Part shown: in pieces, positions 49,901 through 59,699 of the stretch
Layout of the letters: each line of letters starts with the position of its first letter
Position numbering within the stretch: the first letter of the stretch is position 1
Assembly (NCBI GenBank): GCA_030448245.1
Contig: JAUJNH010000004.1
Location: forward strand, 186,001-250,000
From: Acidimicrobiales bacterium
Lineage (GTDB): Bacteria; Actinomycetota; Acidimicrobiia; Acidimicrobiales; JAUJNH01
DNA: 64,000 nt
Direction of reading: 5' to 3'
Program-made: the position numbers and the translations under genes
The notes under the pieces: model-generated
Told to the model about the DNA's origin: nothing
The model's database searches: none
What the model saw: only the letters and a program-made list of their open reading frames with translations

Positions 49901-51167
49901 TGTCGCCATCGTCGGGACCGGCTACGTCGGGCTCACCACCGGCGCCTTCCTGGCCCACGTCGGCCATCGCGTCACCTGCGCCGACCTCGACCCGGCGAAG
50001 ATCGAGCTGCTCAACGGCGGTGACATCCCGATCGTGGAGCCGGGCCTCCTCGAGCTGGTGCGCGAGGGGGTCGACGGTGGCCGGCTCCGCTTCATCGTGG
50101 GCGCAGCCTCGGCCGCCGTCAACGCCGACTTCGTCTTCCTGTGCGTCCAGACCCCCCAGGGCAGCGACGGCGCCGCCGACCTCCGCTACATCGAGGCGGC
50201 CGCCCGGGAGGTCGCGCCCGCCCTGCGCTCACAGTCGGTCGTCATCAACAAGTCGACGGTCCCGGTCGGCTCGACCCTGGTGGTCGAGCGGGCGCTGAGC
50301 CGCAGCGACGTCAACGTGGTCTCCAACCCCGAGTTCCTGCGAGAGGGCTCGGCGGTCCACGACTGCTTCCACCCCGACCGCATCGTCATCGGCTCGGAGG
50401 ACCACGCCGCGGCCATCCGGGTGGCCGAGCTGTACGAGTCGATCAAGGCGCCGCTGCTCATCACCGACCCGGCCAGCGCCGAGACGATCAAGTACGCCTC
50501 CAACGCCTTCCTGGCCACCAAGATCAGCTTCGTCAACGCCATCGCAAACGTCTGCGAGGCGGTAGGAGCCGACGTCCGCGAGGTCGTCCTCGGCATGGGC
50601 TACGACAAGCGCATCGGCTTCGAGTTCCTGCGACCCGGGCCCGGGTGGGGCGGGTCGTGCTTCCCGAAGGACACCAAGGCGCTGGTGCGGATCGCCGAGG
50701 ACGCCGGCTACGACTTCGACCTGCTGAAGGGCGTCATCGCCGTCAACGAGGAGCAGAAGGAGCGGATCACGATCAAGGTCGTCGAGGCCGCCGGGGGATC
50801 CCTGCAGGGCACGACGGTGGCGGCCTGGGGCCTCACGTTCAAGGCCCGGACCGACGACCAGCGCGACTCGCCGGCGCTCGACATCATCCGTCGGCTCACG
50901 GCGCTCGGTGCGTCCGTCCGGGCCTACGACCCGACGGTGACCGACGACCTGCCGGGCATGGAGGTGTGCGCCGACCCCTACGCGGCGTGCGAGGGCGCCG
51001 CCGTGCTCGTCGTCCTGACCGAGTGGGACGAGTTCCGGTGGGTCGACTTCGGGAAGTGCCGGGCTGCCATGGCCGGTGCCGCCCTGGTCGACGCCCGCAA
51101 CCTCCTCGACCCGGCGTCGGTGCGCAGGCAGGGCTTCGCCTACACCGGCGTGGGTCGCGTCAGCTGA
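49893..51167 (+). CDS. UDP-glucose/GDP-mannose 6-dehydrogenase family
   Basis: VAIVGTGYVGLTTGAFLAHVGHRVTCADLD, INKSTVPVGST, NPEFLREGSAVHDCFHPDRIVIG, PGPGWGGSCFPKDTKAL. Confidence 0.94.
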   Translation: MADVAIVGTGYVGLTTGAFLAHVGHRVTCADLDPAKIELLNGGDIPIVEPGLLELVREGVDGGRLRFIVGAASAAVNADFVFLCVQTPQGSDGAADLRYIEAAAREVAPALRSQSVVINKSTVPVGSTLVVERALSRSDVNVVSNPEFLREGSAVHDCFHPDRIVIGSEDHAAAIRVAELYESIKAPLLITDPASAETIKYASNAFLATKISFVNAIANVCEAVGADVREVVLGMGYDKRIGFEFLRPGPGWGGSCFPKDTKALVRIAEDAGYDFDLLKGVIAVNEEQKERITIKVVEAAGGSLQGTTVAAWGLTFKARTDDQRDSPALDIIRRLTALGASVRAYDPTVTDDLPGMEVCADPYAACEGAAVLVVLTEWDEFRWVDFGKCRAAMAGAALVDARNLLDPASVRRQGFAYTGVGRVS

Positions 51168-52099
51168 TGCGGGTGGTCGTCACCGGCGCGGCCGGCTTCC
51201 TCGGCAGTCACCTGTGCGAGGTGCTGCTCGGCCGGGGTGATGAGGTGGTGGGCTACGACAACATGGTCACCGGCCAGAAGGAGAACGTCGACCTGCTCCT
51301 CGCGGCCGACGGGTTCACCTTCGTCGAGCAGGACGTGACCGAGCACCTCGAGGTCCCGGGGCCGGTGGACGGTGTCCTCCACCTGGCCAGCCCGGCCTCG
51401 CCGGAGGACTTCGCCGAGATCCCCATCAAGATCATGAAGGTCGGCGCCCTGGGCACCGCCAACTGTCTGGGGCTGGCCCGGGTCAAGGGTTCCCGGTTCG
51501 TCCTGGCCAGCACGAGCGAGGTCTACGGCGACGCCCTCGTCCACCCCCAGCCCGAGACGTACTGGGGCAACGTCAACCCGATCGGCGAGCGGGGCTGCTA
51601 CGACGAGGCCAAGCGCTTCGCCGAGGCCTTGAGCCTGGCCTACGCCCGCCAGCACGGGGTCGACGTCGGCATCGTCCGGACGTTCAACACCAGTGGTCCC
51701 CGGTTCCGCCCGGCTGACGGGCGGGTGCTGTCGACCTTCGTCACCCAGGCGTTGCGGGGCGACCCGATCACCGTGCAGGGCGACGGGAGCCAGAGCCGCT
51801 CGATCTGCTACGTCGACGATCAGGTGCGGGGCTACGTGGCCATGCTCGACCACCCGGGGGTGGTCGGCCCGGTGAACATCGGCACCTCGGACGAGATCAC
51901 GATCCTGCGGCTGGCCGAGCTGGTGCGCGAGATGGTCGGCTCGACCAGTCCGATCGAGTTCGTCGAGGGCCGGCCGGACGACCCCCGGCAGCGGTGCCCC
52001 GACCTCAGCCGGGCCCGCCAGCTGCTCGGCTGGGAGCCCCAGGTCCCGCTGGAGGAGGGTCTCCGCCGCACCATCGCCTGGTTCCGGGTGCACGCATGA
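51167..52099 (+). CDS. NAD-dependent epimerase/dehydratase (UDP-glucuronate decarboxylase-like)
   Basis: VVVTGAAGFLGSHLCEVLLGRGDEVVGYDNMVTG, HLASPASPEDFAEIPI, ASTSEVYGDALVHPQPETYWGNVNPIGERGCYDEAKRFAEAL. Confidence 0.9.
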   Translation: MRVVVTGAAGFLGSHLCEVLLGRGDEVVGYDNMVTGQKENVDLLLAADGFTFVEQDVTEHLEVPGPVDGVLHLASPASPEDFAEIPIKIMKVGALGTANCLGLARVKGSRFVLASTSEVYGDALVHPQPETYWGNVNPIGERGCYDEAKRFAEALSLAYARQHGVDVGIVRTFNTSGPRFRPADGRVLSTFVTQALRGDPITVQGDGSQSRSICYVDDQVRGYVAMLDHPGVVGPVNIGTSDEITILRLAELVREMVGSTSPIEFVEGRPDDPRQRCPDLSRARQLLGWEPQVPLEEGLRRTIAWFRVHA

Positions 52100-53001
52100 G
52101 CGACCAGGGTTCGCGGGTGATCGCCGTCGTCGTCAACTGGAACGCCGGCGGCCTGCTGCTGGCCTGCGCCCGCACGCTGGTGGAAGCCGGGGCGGCCGAG
52201 ATCGTGGTGGTCGACAACGGGTCGAGCGACGACTCGGTCGAGCGGCTCGAGGCCGCCCGGCTGGCCACGGTGCGCGTGGTGCGGGCCGGGGTGAACCTCG
52301 GCTACGGCGCCGGCATCAACCGTGGCGTCGCCGTCGCCGGCGCCGGGCACGTCCTGGTCTGCAACCCGGACCTCCTGCTGGACGAGAGCTGCATCGGCGC
52401 CCTCGTCGCTCGGCTCGAGGCCGAGCCCGGCCTCGGCATCGTCGGCCCACGGCTGCGCAACCCCGACGGGTCGACCTACGTCAGCGGCCGCCCCTTTCCG
52501 TCGTTGCGCGACGCCCTCGGCCACGCCTTTGCCGGGCTGGTGTGGAAGCAGAACCCGTGGAGCCGCCGCTACCTGCAGACCAGCTGGGACCGCAGCGACG
52601 CAGCCGACGTCGACTGGGCGTCGGGGGCGCTGCTCCTGGTGCGCCGCAGCACCTTCGAGCAGCTGGGCGGCTTCGACGAGCGCTTCTTCATGTTCATGGA
52701 GGACGTGGACCTGTGCTGGCGGGCCCGCCAAGCCGGCTGGCGGGTGGCCCTCGAACCGGCCGCCGGCGCCGTCCACGTGGTGGGCGCCAGCCGGGCCGCT
52801 CGGCCCTATCGGATGGTCATCGCCCACCACCGGTCGCTGTGGCGGTACTCGGCGCTCCGCTGGACGGGCTGGCACCGGGCCGGGCTGCCCTTCGTGGCGG
52901 TGGCGCTGGCCGTGCGGGCCGGCCTGGTCTGCCTGGCCGAGCTGACCGGCCGCGCCCCCGTCCACCAGGCGGCCGCCCGCCTCACCCGCCGCTCGCGCTG
53001 A
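52096..53001 (+). CDS. Glycosyltransferase family 2 (rhamnosyltransferase-like)
   Basis: VIAVVVNWNAGGLLLAC, IVVVDNGSSDDSVE, GVNLGYGAGINRGV, VDWASGALLLVRRSTFEQLGGFDERFFMFMEDVDLCWRAR. Confidence 0.92.
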   Translation: MSDQGSRVIAVVVNWNAGGLLLACARTLVEAGAAEIVVVDNGSSDDSVERLEAARLATVRVVRAGVNLGYGAGINRGVAVAGAGHVLVCNPDLLLDESCIGALVARLEAEPGLGIVGPRLRNPDGSTYVSGRPFPSLRDALGHAFAGLVWKQNPWSRRYLQTSWDRSDAADVDWASGALLLVRRSTFEQLGGFDERFFMFMEDVDLCWRARQAGWRVALEPAAGAVHVVGASRAARPYRMVIAHHRSLWRYSALRWTGWHRAGLPFVAVALAVRAGLVCLAELTGRAPVHQAAARLTRRSR

Positions 53002-53064
53002 GGCAGCCGCCGCGCCACCGTCGGGATCCGCGGCCGGCCTCGCCGGCTCCCGCCTCGCAGATGG

Positions 53065-54222
53065 TCACGACCCGGCGCCAGCCGGTCGCCGGCTCCGCCG
53101 GGCCTCGATCAGGCGGAGGTACCGCCCCTTCCAGTCGGGGTCGGGGAGGGGAGCGAGCAGGGCGGGACGCTCCGTCCGGCGCGCGGTCGAGGTGGCCGAG
53201 GGCAGCAGGCCGAGGATCGCCGTCGCGGTGGCGGCCGGCTGGCCCGGCGGCACCAGCTGGCCTGAGCCCGGTGCGGCCAGCCGCAGGATCTCCACGTGGC
53301 CGCCGAGGTCGGTCACGGCCACCCGCACCCCGCAGGCCAGCGCCTCCACCACCGAGAGGCCCCACGGCTCGGGGGCGGTCGACAGCGCCACCAGCACGTC
53401 GGCGTCGGCGACGACGGCGGCCATGTCGGTCCGCTCGCCCAGCCAGTGCACCCCGTCGAGGCTCTCCGCCCGGCGCCGGAGGCCGTCGGCGAAGGCCTTC
53501 TTGCCGGCCACCACCGCGCCGGCGACGGCGAGGACGGCGTCGGGCCTCGCCGCCCGGACGGCGGGCCAGGCGTCGAGGGCGACCTCGACCCCCTTCCACG
53601 TGTCGAGCCGGCTGGCCGCCACCACCAGCGGGGCGCCGTCGTCGATCCCGGCGCGGGCCCGGAAGGCGCCGGCGGCGCCGGGACGGAACGAGCTCCGGTC
53701 GGCGTCGTCCTGCACGACCTCGACCCGCGCTCGCGGGAGCTGGTCGGCCACGGCTCGCGAGGCGGCCACGACGAGGTCGGCGAAGCGGCGGGTCAGGAAG
53801 CGCTCGACCCGCAGGGCCACCCCGGACTGCGTCACGACCTCGCGGGCGTGCCACAGGTGGGGGCGGCGCAGGAGGAGCGCGGCCGACCAGCCGTACCACG
53901 AGTGCAGCGAGTTGGTGTGGACGAGGTCGGCGCCCACCCGCCGGCCGAGCAGCCAGAGGCGGGCCACGGCGACGGGCCAGCCTCCGGCGTAGCGGACCCA
54001 CCAGCCCAGCCCGCCCGAGGTGGTGAGGCGGCGCATGGGCACCACGTGCACCATGGCACCGGCCTCTTCGAGCTGCCCACGGAGCGGCGGGTCGGCGGGC
54101 ACGGCGACGTGGGCCGACACCTCGGGAGCCAGGGACCGCACCAGCCGAAGGAGCGCCTGATCGGAGCCGCCGCGCTCGGACACCGGCTGGACGTACAGGA
54201 TGGTGGGGGTGCGGGTGGCCAT
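53065..54222 (-). CDS. Glycosyltransferase family 4
   Basis: TILYVQPVSERGGSDQALLRL...HTNSLHSWYG...VVAASRLDTWKGVEVALDAWP...LVALSTAPEPWGLSVVEALACGVRVAVTDLGGHVEIL. Confidence 0.92.
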   Translation of the reverse strand: MATRTPTILYVQPVSERGGSDQALLRLVRSLAPEVSAHVAVPADPPLRGQLEEAGAMVHVVPMRRLTTSGGLGWWVRYAGGWPVAVARLWLLGRRVGADLVHTNSLHSWYGWSAALLLRRPHLWHAREVVTQSGVALRVERFLTRRFADLVVAASRAVADQLPRARVEVVQDDADRSSFRPGAAGAFRARAGIDDGAPLVVAASRLDTWKGVEVALDAWPAVRAARPDAVLAVAGAVVAGKKAFADGLRRRAESLDGVHWLGERTDMAAVVADADVLVALSTAPEPWGLSVVEALACGVRVAVTDLGGHVEILRLAAPGSGQLVPPGQPAATATAILGLLPSATSTARRTERPALLAPLPDPDWKGRYLRLIEARRSRRPAGAGS

Positions 54223-55348
54223 GAACCTCGAGCAGCTCCTCCAGCCGTCGCCGGGGGGCATCGGACGCTACACCGCCCGGCTGGCCGCCCACCTGCCTGC
54301 ATGGGGTTGGGAGGTGGACGGCTTCTGTGCCCTGCACCGCCGCCGGGACGTGACCGCGGCTCTGGCGGCGGAAGGGGTCGCCGGTCAGGCGGCCACGATC
54401 GTGCCCCTGCCCCGTCCGGCGCTCTACGACGCCTGGGCCCGGCTGGGCCAGCCGGACGTGGCCGCCCTCGCGGGCCTGCGGGGGGCCGACGTGGTCTTCG
54501 CCCCGTCGGTGGCCGTTCCGCCCCGGCGCCGCCGCCCGCTGGTGGTGACCGTCCACGACGCCGCCCCGTGCCTGTTCCCCCAAGCGTTCTCGGCTCGGGG
54601 CCTGCGCTTCCACCAGGACGGCCTCGCGGCCGCCGCCCGCCGGGCCGACCTCGTCCTCACGGTCTCGGAGAGCTCGCGGGCCGAGCTGGTCGAGCACACC
54701 GCCATAGCCGAGGAGCGCATCCGGGTAGTGCACAACGGCGTCGACCTTGACGTCGCCGCCGACGAGCAGGTGGAGAGGGTCTCCGGTCGGTTCGGCCTGG
54801 CCGACCGGCCCTACGTGCTGTGGGTCGGCTCGCTGGAGCCGCGCAAGAACGTCGATGCGCTCCTGGGCCTCCCCGCAGCGCTGGGCGCCGCCGGCCTGCC
54901 CCACCGGCTGGTGCTGGCCGGGCCCGCAGGGTGGGGCGTCACGGCCGGCCTGGCCGAGGCCGCCGAGGCCAACGCCCCCCCGGGCTCGCTGCGCCTGGTC
55001 GGCCTGGTCAGCGCCGCAGATCTGGCCGGGCTGTACCGGGGCGCCTCGCTGTTCTGCTTCCCCAGCCTGCACGAGGGCTTCGGCCTGCCCGTCCTCGAAG
55101 CCATGGCACAGGGCACCCCGGTCCTGTGCAGCACCGCGTCGTCGCTGCCCGAGGTGGCCGGCCCGGCGGCCCGCTACGTCGCCGACGGCGGGCCCGAAGC
55201 CTGGGCGGCGGCCGTCGTCGACCTCCTCGCTGACTACGAGGCCCTCGACGAGCTGGCTCGCGCCGGGCCCGGTCGAGCCGCCGGCTTCACCTGGTCCGCC
55301 TGCGCCGAGGCGACGGCCGCGGCCCTCCGGGACGTGGTTGCCGGGTAG
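54200..55348 (+). CDS. Glycosyltransferase family 4 (mannosyltransferase-like)
   Basis: MVGVRVAMNLEQLLQPSPGGIGRYTARL...VVTVHDAAPCLFP...VLWVGSLEPRKNVDALL...FCFPSLHEGFGLPVLEAMAQGTPVLCSTASSLPEVAG. Confidence 0.93.
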   Translation: MVGVRVAMNLEQLLQPSPGGIGRYTARLAAHLPAWGWEVDGFCALHRRRDVTAALAAEGVAGQAATIVPLPRPALYDAWARLGQPDVAALAGLRGADVVFAPSVAVPPRRRRPLVVTVHDAAPCLFPQAFSARGLRFHQDGLAAAARRADLVLTVSESSRAELVEHTAIAEERIRVVHNGVDLDVAADEQVERVSGRFGLADRPYVLWVGSLEPRKNVDALLGLPAALGAAGLPHRLVLAGPAGWGVTAGLAEAAEANAPPGSLRLVGLVSAADLAGLYRGASLFCFPSLHEGFGLPVLEAMAQGTPVLCSTASSLPEVAGPAARYVADGGPEAWAAAVVDLLADYEALDELARAGPGRAAGFTWSACAEATAAALRDVVAG

Positions 55349-55362
55349 TCTCGCCCCCCGGC

Positions 55363-56190
55363 ATGGGCAAGGCATCGTCATCGAAGAAGGTCGCGCGCGC
55401 CGCGGGCATAGGCGGCGGCCGCACCAACCGGGGCAAGGCACCGGTCCTGTGGTACGGCTCGCTGGTGGTCATCCTCCTGGCCGGCATCGGCCTCACCGCC
55501 TTCAGCCGTGATCAGCGCCAGGAGGAGCTGGCTTCGCCCGAGAGCAAGGAGGAGCCGCGGGCCAACGCCGCCCACTGGCACGTCGCCCTCGGCGTCCGGG
55601 TGTGCGACCGCTGGCTGGACCCGGTCCAGGACCAGGCCGACCCGAAGGGCATCCACTCCCACAGCGACGGCATCATCCACGTCCACCCCTTCGTGGCGTC
55701 TGCAGCCGGGCGACGAGCCACCCTCGAGCGCTACGCCGAGGCGGTGAAGGGCGAGCTGGCCGTGAACCGCTTCGCCTGGCCCGAGGGAGGCGGGAAGAAG
55801 GTGGCCCACGAGACCGGCGACAAGTGCGGCGAGCAGGAGGCCGAGGTCAAGGCCTTCTACAACGGCGAGCTGCACGAGGGCGACCCCAGCGACATCCTCC
55901 TCACCGATCGGGGGAAGCTGGTCCTGGCGCTGGTGCCCAAGGGGACGACCTACGAGCAGATCGGTGACCCGCCCAGCACCGGTGGCCTCGACAACCTCAG
56001 CGACGTCGACCCGGCCGAGCAGGCCAGGCAGTCCCCGCCCACCTCCTCGACCGACTCGGCCGCCAGCGTGCCGGCCGACCCGACGGTGAGCGCGGTGCCG
56101 GGCACCCCTCCGCCCTCCGTCGTGCCGGAGACCACCACCGCCTCCACGGCGGCGCCCCCGGCGTCGCCACCGTCCTCGGCTGGGCGGTAG
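55363..56190 (+). CDS. Hypothetical membrane-anchored, His-containing protein with Ser/Thr/Pro-rich tail
   Basis: N-terminal TM (VLWYGSLVVILLAGIGLTAF); AHWHVALGVRVCDRWLDP...GIHSHSDGIIHVHPF; low-complexity C-terminus. Confidence 0.75.
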   Translation: MGKASSSKKVARAAGIGGGRTNRGKAPVLWYGSLVVILLAGIGLTAFSRDQRQEELASPESKEEPRANAAHWHVALGVRVCDRWLDPVQDQADPKGIHSHSDGIIHVHPFVASAAGRRATLERYAEAVKGELAVNRFAWPEGGGKKVAHETGDKCGEQEAEVKAFYNGELHEGDPSDILLTDRGKLVLALVPKGTTYEQIGDPPSTGGLDNLSDVDPAEQARQSPPTSSTDSAASVPADPTVSAVPGTPPPSVVPETTTASTAAPPASPPSSAGR

Positions 56191-56193
56191 GAG

Positions 56194-57288
56194 GTGGACG
56201 CGGTCGTCCTCGTCGGTGGCTTCGGGACTCGGCTGCGACCCCTGACGCTCACCGTCCCGAAGAACCTGGTGCCCGTGGCTGGGGTCCCACTCATCGAGCG
56301 GGTCATCGCCGGGCTGGCTGGGCACGGCGTCGAACGGGTGGTGCTGTCGCTCGGCTACCGGCCCGACAGCTTCTTCGCCGCCTTTCCCGACGACACCGCC
56401 GGCGGGGTGCCGCTCACCTACGTGGTCGAGCCCGAGCCGCTCGACACCGCGGGAGCCATCAGGTTCGCGGCGCGAGAGGCCGGCCTGCGCGACACGTTCC
56501 TGGTGGCCAACGGCGACGTGCTGACCGACCTCGACATCACCGGTCTGATCGACTTCCACCACCGGAGCGGCGCCGAGGCGACCATCGCCCTCACCCCCGT
56601 CGACGACCCGTCCCGCTTCGGCGTGGTGACCACCGACGGCCACGGGAGGGTCACCGACTTCGTCGAGAAGCCGCCCCGTGGGGAGGAGCCGACGAACCTG
56701 ATCAACGCCGGCACCTACGTCCTCGAGCACGCCGTCCTCAACCGCATCCAGCCGGACAGGAAGGTGTCGGTCGAGCGCGAGGTCTTCCCGGCCATGGTGG
56801 CCGAGGGCACCCTCTTCGCCATGGACTCGCCCAGCTACTGGCTCGACGTGGGGCTGCCCGACTCGTACCTGCAGGCCACCACGGATCTGCTCGACGGCAC
56901 GCGGGGCCCCGGCCCTCCGGCACCGGGGGCCGACCGGCGCGCCGAGGGGGGCTGGACGCTGGGCCAGCCCGTCGTCGAAGCCGGAGCCGTCATCGACGAC
57001 CAGAGCCTGCTGTGCGACGGGTGCCGCGTGGCGGGCGGGGTCGAGGCACGCCGGTCGGTGGTGGGACCCGCCAGCCGGCTCGCCGAGGGCGCCCTCCTCG
57101 AGGACGCCGTCCTGCTGTCGGGTGCCATTCTCGGCGAGGGCGCCGTGGTCGAGCGCAGCATCATCGGCCCGGGTGCCGTCGTCGGCGCCGGCGCAAAGGT
57201 CACGGGCCTGTCGGTCCTGGGCGAGGGCGTCGTGGTCGAGGGCGGCGCCTCGGTCCACGCGGCCCGCCTCCCTGACGGGACCGGCTGA
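56194..57288 (+). CDS. NDP-sugar pyrophosphorylase with C-terminal left-handed beta-helix repeats
   Basis: AVVLVGGFGTRLRPLTLTVPKNLVPVAGVPLIERVI; FLVANGDVLTDLDITGLIDFH; GTYVLEHAVL; hexapeptide repeats. Confidence 0.92.
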   Translation: MDAVVLVGGFGTRLRPLTLTVPKNLVPVAGVPLIERVIAGLAGHGVERVVLSLGYRPDSFFAAFPDDTAGGVPLTYVVEPEPLDTAGAIRFAAREAGLRDTFLVANGDVLTDLDITGLIDFHHRSGAEATIALTPVDDPSRFGVVTTDGHGRVTDFVEKPPRGEEPTNLINAGTYVLEHAVLNRIQPDRKVSVEREVFPAMVAEGTLFAMDSPSYWLDVGLPDSYLQATTDLLDGTRGPGPPAPGADRRAEGGWTLGQPVVEAGAVIDDQSLLCDGCRVAGGVEARRSVVGPASRLAEGALLEDAVLLSGAILGEGAVVERSIIGPGAVVGAGAKVTGLSVLGEGVVVEGGASVHAARLPDGTG

Positions 57289-57297
57289 GCCGGCGCT

Positions 57298-58020
57298 TCA
57301 GCGGAAGAGGTCCTCGGCGTGGGGGCGGACGATCTCGGACCTGACCGATCCCTCCCGCAGGAACGCAGGGTCGACCCCTCGCACGACCGCGGCAGGGATG
57401 CCCCTGGCCTTCCCCATCACCAGCTCGGCGGCCGCCGCCACCTCGTCGGCCACGCAGACCTCGGTCACCTGCAGCTCCCGGCCCAGGGCGTCTGTCGAGC
57501 CTCGCAGGTCCACCACCCCCGCCAGGCCGGCGACGCCTATGGCCACGTCCGTGACACCACGGCGCCACGGCCTTCCAAAGGTGTCGCTCACCACCACCGC
57601 CACCTCGACCCCGAGCCGGGCGCGGAGGCCGTCGCGGATGCGGCGGGCCGACCGATCGGGGTCGAGCGGGAGGAGCACCGCCCACCCTCGCTCGACGTTG
57701 GACACGTCGACTCCGGAGTTGGCGCACACGAAGCCGTGGCGCGTCTCGGTCATGACGAGGTCGCCGCGGCGGCGGAGGACCCGCACGGCCTCGGCCTCGA
57801 CCAGCGCCTTGTGGGCCAGCGGGTCGTCGGGATCGACGGGCGAGAGCCGTCCTTCGGCCTTGCTGACGACCTTCTGGGTGACGACCAGGACGTCGTCAGG
57901 GAGGAGCCAGGTGCCGGCCACGCCGGCGACGACCTCGGCCAGCACGTCTCCCGGCCGGATCTCGCCGATGCCCCGGACCGGGATGACGCGCAGCTCGCCA
58001 CCACCAGGCTCGGCATCCAC
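57298..58020 (-). CDS. cofE: Coenzyme F420-0:L-glutamate ligase (CofE/FbiB N-domain-like)
   Basis: VIPVRGIGEIRPGDVLAEVV, LVVTQKVVSKAEGRLS, RHGFVCANSGVDVSNVE, VVVSDTFGRPWRRGVTDVAIGVAGLAGVVDLRG. Confidence 0.92.
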   Translation of the reverse strand: MDAEPGGGELRVIPVRGIGEIRPGDVLAEVVAGVAGTWLLPDDVLVVTQKVVSKAEGRLSPVDPDDPLAHKALVEAEAVRVLRRRGDLVMTETRHGFVCANSGVDVSNVERGWAVLLPLDPDRSARRIRDGLRARLGVEVAVVVSDTFGRPWRRGVTDVAIGVAGLAGVVDLRGSTDALGRELQVTEVCVADEVAAAAELVMGKARGIPAAVVRGVDPAFLREGSVRSEIVRPHAEDLFR

Positions 58021-58126
58021 GGGCCCATGGAAGCACGGCGCGCGCAAAGGGCCGGCGCAACCGCTCCGCGACGCCGCCGTGTGACCTGGGCGCCGCGCGG
58101 TCGGGCCGGCTCGGGGTCGTGGAGGC

Positions 58127-59473
58127 TCACCGCTTCTCCATCCACTCGAGCAGCTCCCTGTCCGGCACCGTGCGACGCGACCGGATGCGGCGCCGGTCGC
58201 GCAGGGCCAGCGGCAGCAGGTGGAGGTAGGCGGCGAAGGCCCGCAGCCGGCGGTAGACGGCCTCGCCACTGGGCCGGCGCCTGCGGATGAGGGGACTGAG
58301 GAGGTCGCGGCGAGCGTAGGAGCCGGTGACGAGCAGGTAGCGGAGGGCCTCCCGGATGGCCAGCCGGCCAGGCGCGTTGCGGGTCAGCATGAGAAGCCGG
58401 TTGCGCTCGTTGTAGTGGGCGAACAGCCTCGAGCCGACGACGGTGCTGGCCGAGTGCACGTGGTGGACGACCGATGTCGGCACGAACACGTGCCGCCACC
58501 CCTGGGACCGGCCCCGCCACGACAGGTCGAAGTCCTCGTAGTAGAGGAAGAAGCGGTCGTCGAACAGCCCCACCGACTCGAGGTAGCGCCGGGAGAGGAG
58601 CACTGCGCCGCCGCACCAGGCGAACACCTCTTCGCAGCGGTCGTACTGGCCACGGTCGGGCTCGAGGTAGCCCCGGTCGGCGCCGTACCCGCCGGGCAGC
58701 AGCGTCGACCCCACGTTGTTGACGATCCGGAGACGGCCTCCTCCCAGAGGTACCGCGCACCAGGTCGGCTCGGGGGTGACGCGGTGCTGCACCCGGTGGG
58801 GACCAGACGTCACGGTCACGGTGCGGTCCTCGTCGGCGGCCAGCTGCAGCCGGCAGCCGGGCAGAGCACCGGCGTCCGGCACGGGCACCCGCAGCCGGGC
58901 GTCGCCGGCCGTCCACTGGAAGGGCGCCTGCTCCTTCCGTTCGTGCTCGACGCCCCAGAACCCCTCCACCAGCTGGGCGGAGTTGAAGGCGTCGGACCCG
59001 TCGACCTGCACGCCGCTCAGGCGCACCCCGAGGGGGCGGCGGTCACCGAAGCCGCGCATGCTCGTCGGCGAGTGCAGCTCGATGTCGACGAAGCACGGCG
59101 AGAAGAGGATCTTCGCGCTCGCCGCTCCGACCGCGGGGCCCGCCTCGAAGCCGTCCACGAGGGAGAGCAGCCACGCCGGCTCGACCACGGCGTCGTTGTT
59201 GAGGAGGGCGACGTGGTCGACGCCGTCGAGGTCGGCCATGGCCAGGTTGCAGCCGCCGGCGAAGCCCCGGTTCGTGCCGGCGTCGAGGACCCTCACGTGC
59301 GGCAGCTGCTCCCGGACCCTTGCCGCGACCCCGTCAGAGGGGCTGTTGTCCACCAGGACGACCTGCAGGCGTTCAGGCGGCCAGTCCGTGCGCTCGACGC
59401 TCCGGAGGCACCGCATGGTCAGGTCGCCGCCCTGGTAGTTGACCACGACGACCCGCACCAGCGGGCCGGTCAT
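58127..59473 (-). CDS. Glycosyltransferase family 2 with a large internal insertion
   Basis: VRVVVVNYQGGDLTMRCLRSV, VLVDNSPSDGV, NRGFAGGCNLAM, ALLNNDAVVEPAWL; WCGGAVLLSRRYLESVGLFDDRFFLYYEDFDLSWRGRSQGW. Confidence 0.9.
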   Translation of the reverse strand: MTGPLVRVVVVNYQGGDLTMRCLRSVERTDWPPERLQVVLVDNSPSDGVAARVREQLPHVRVLDAGTNRGFAGGCNLAMADLDGVDHVALLNNDAVVEPAWLLSLVDGFEAGPAVGAASAKILFSPCFVDIELHSPTSMRGFGDRRPLGVRLSGVQVDGSDAFNSAQLVEGFWGVEHERKEQAPFQWTAGDARLRVPVPDAGALPGCRLQLAADEDRTVTVTSGPHRVQHRVTPEPTWCAVPLGGGRLRIVNNVGSTLLPGGYGADRGYLEPDRGQYDRCEEVFAWCGGAVLLSRRYLESVGLFDDRFFLYYEDFDLSWRGRSQGWRHVFVPTSVVHHVHSASTVVGSRLFAHYNERNRLLMLTRNAPGRLAIREALRYLLVTGSYARRDLLSPLIRRRRPSGEAVYRRLRAFAAYLHLLPLALRDRRRIRSRRTVPDRELLEWMEKR

Positions 59474-59699
59474 CGCCGCGCCGGATGCGTCGAGCCGACG
59501 GCCGCTCCAGCTGCCGCCACTCCAGCCACGGCGGGTGAGCGTAGTTCCGGGAGTCCAGCTGCCAGCAGCGACGCTGGCACCGCGGCATCACCACGCGGGC
59601 TGTGACCCAGCGCGTCGACGGACCGCCTCAGGTTGCCTTCGGCGGTCCCGCAGGGGCGACTCGGCCGACGTGACGTGGTGTCCAAGAGGCGTTGGCTTT

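Noticed and set aside
57298-58020. CofE as evidence of an F420 biosynthetic cluster
   Set aside because: No other F420 genes (fbiA/C, cofC) are present nearby; it appears as a lone gene.
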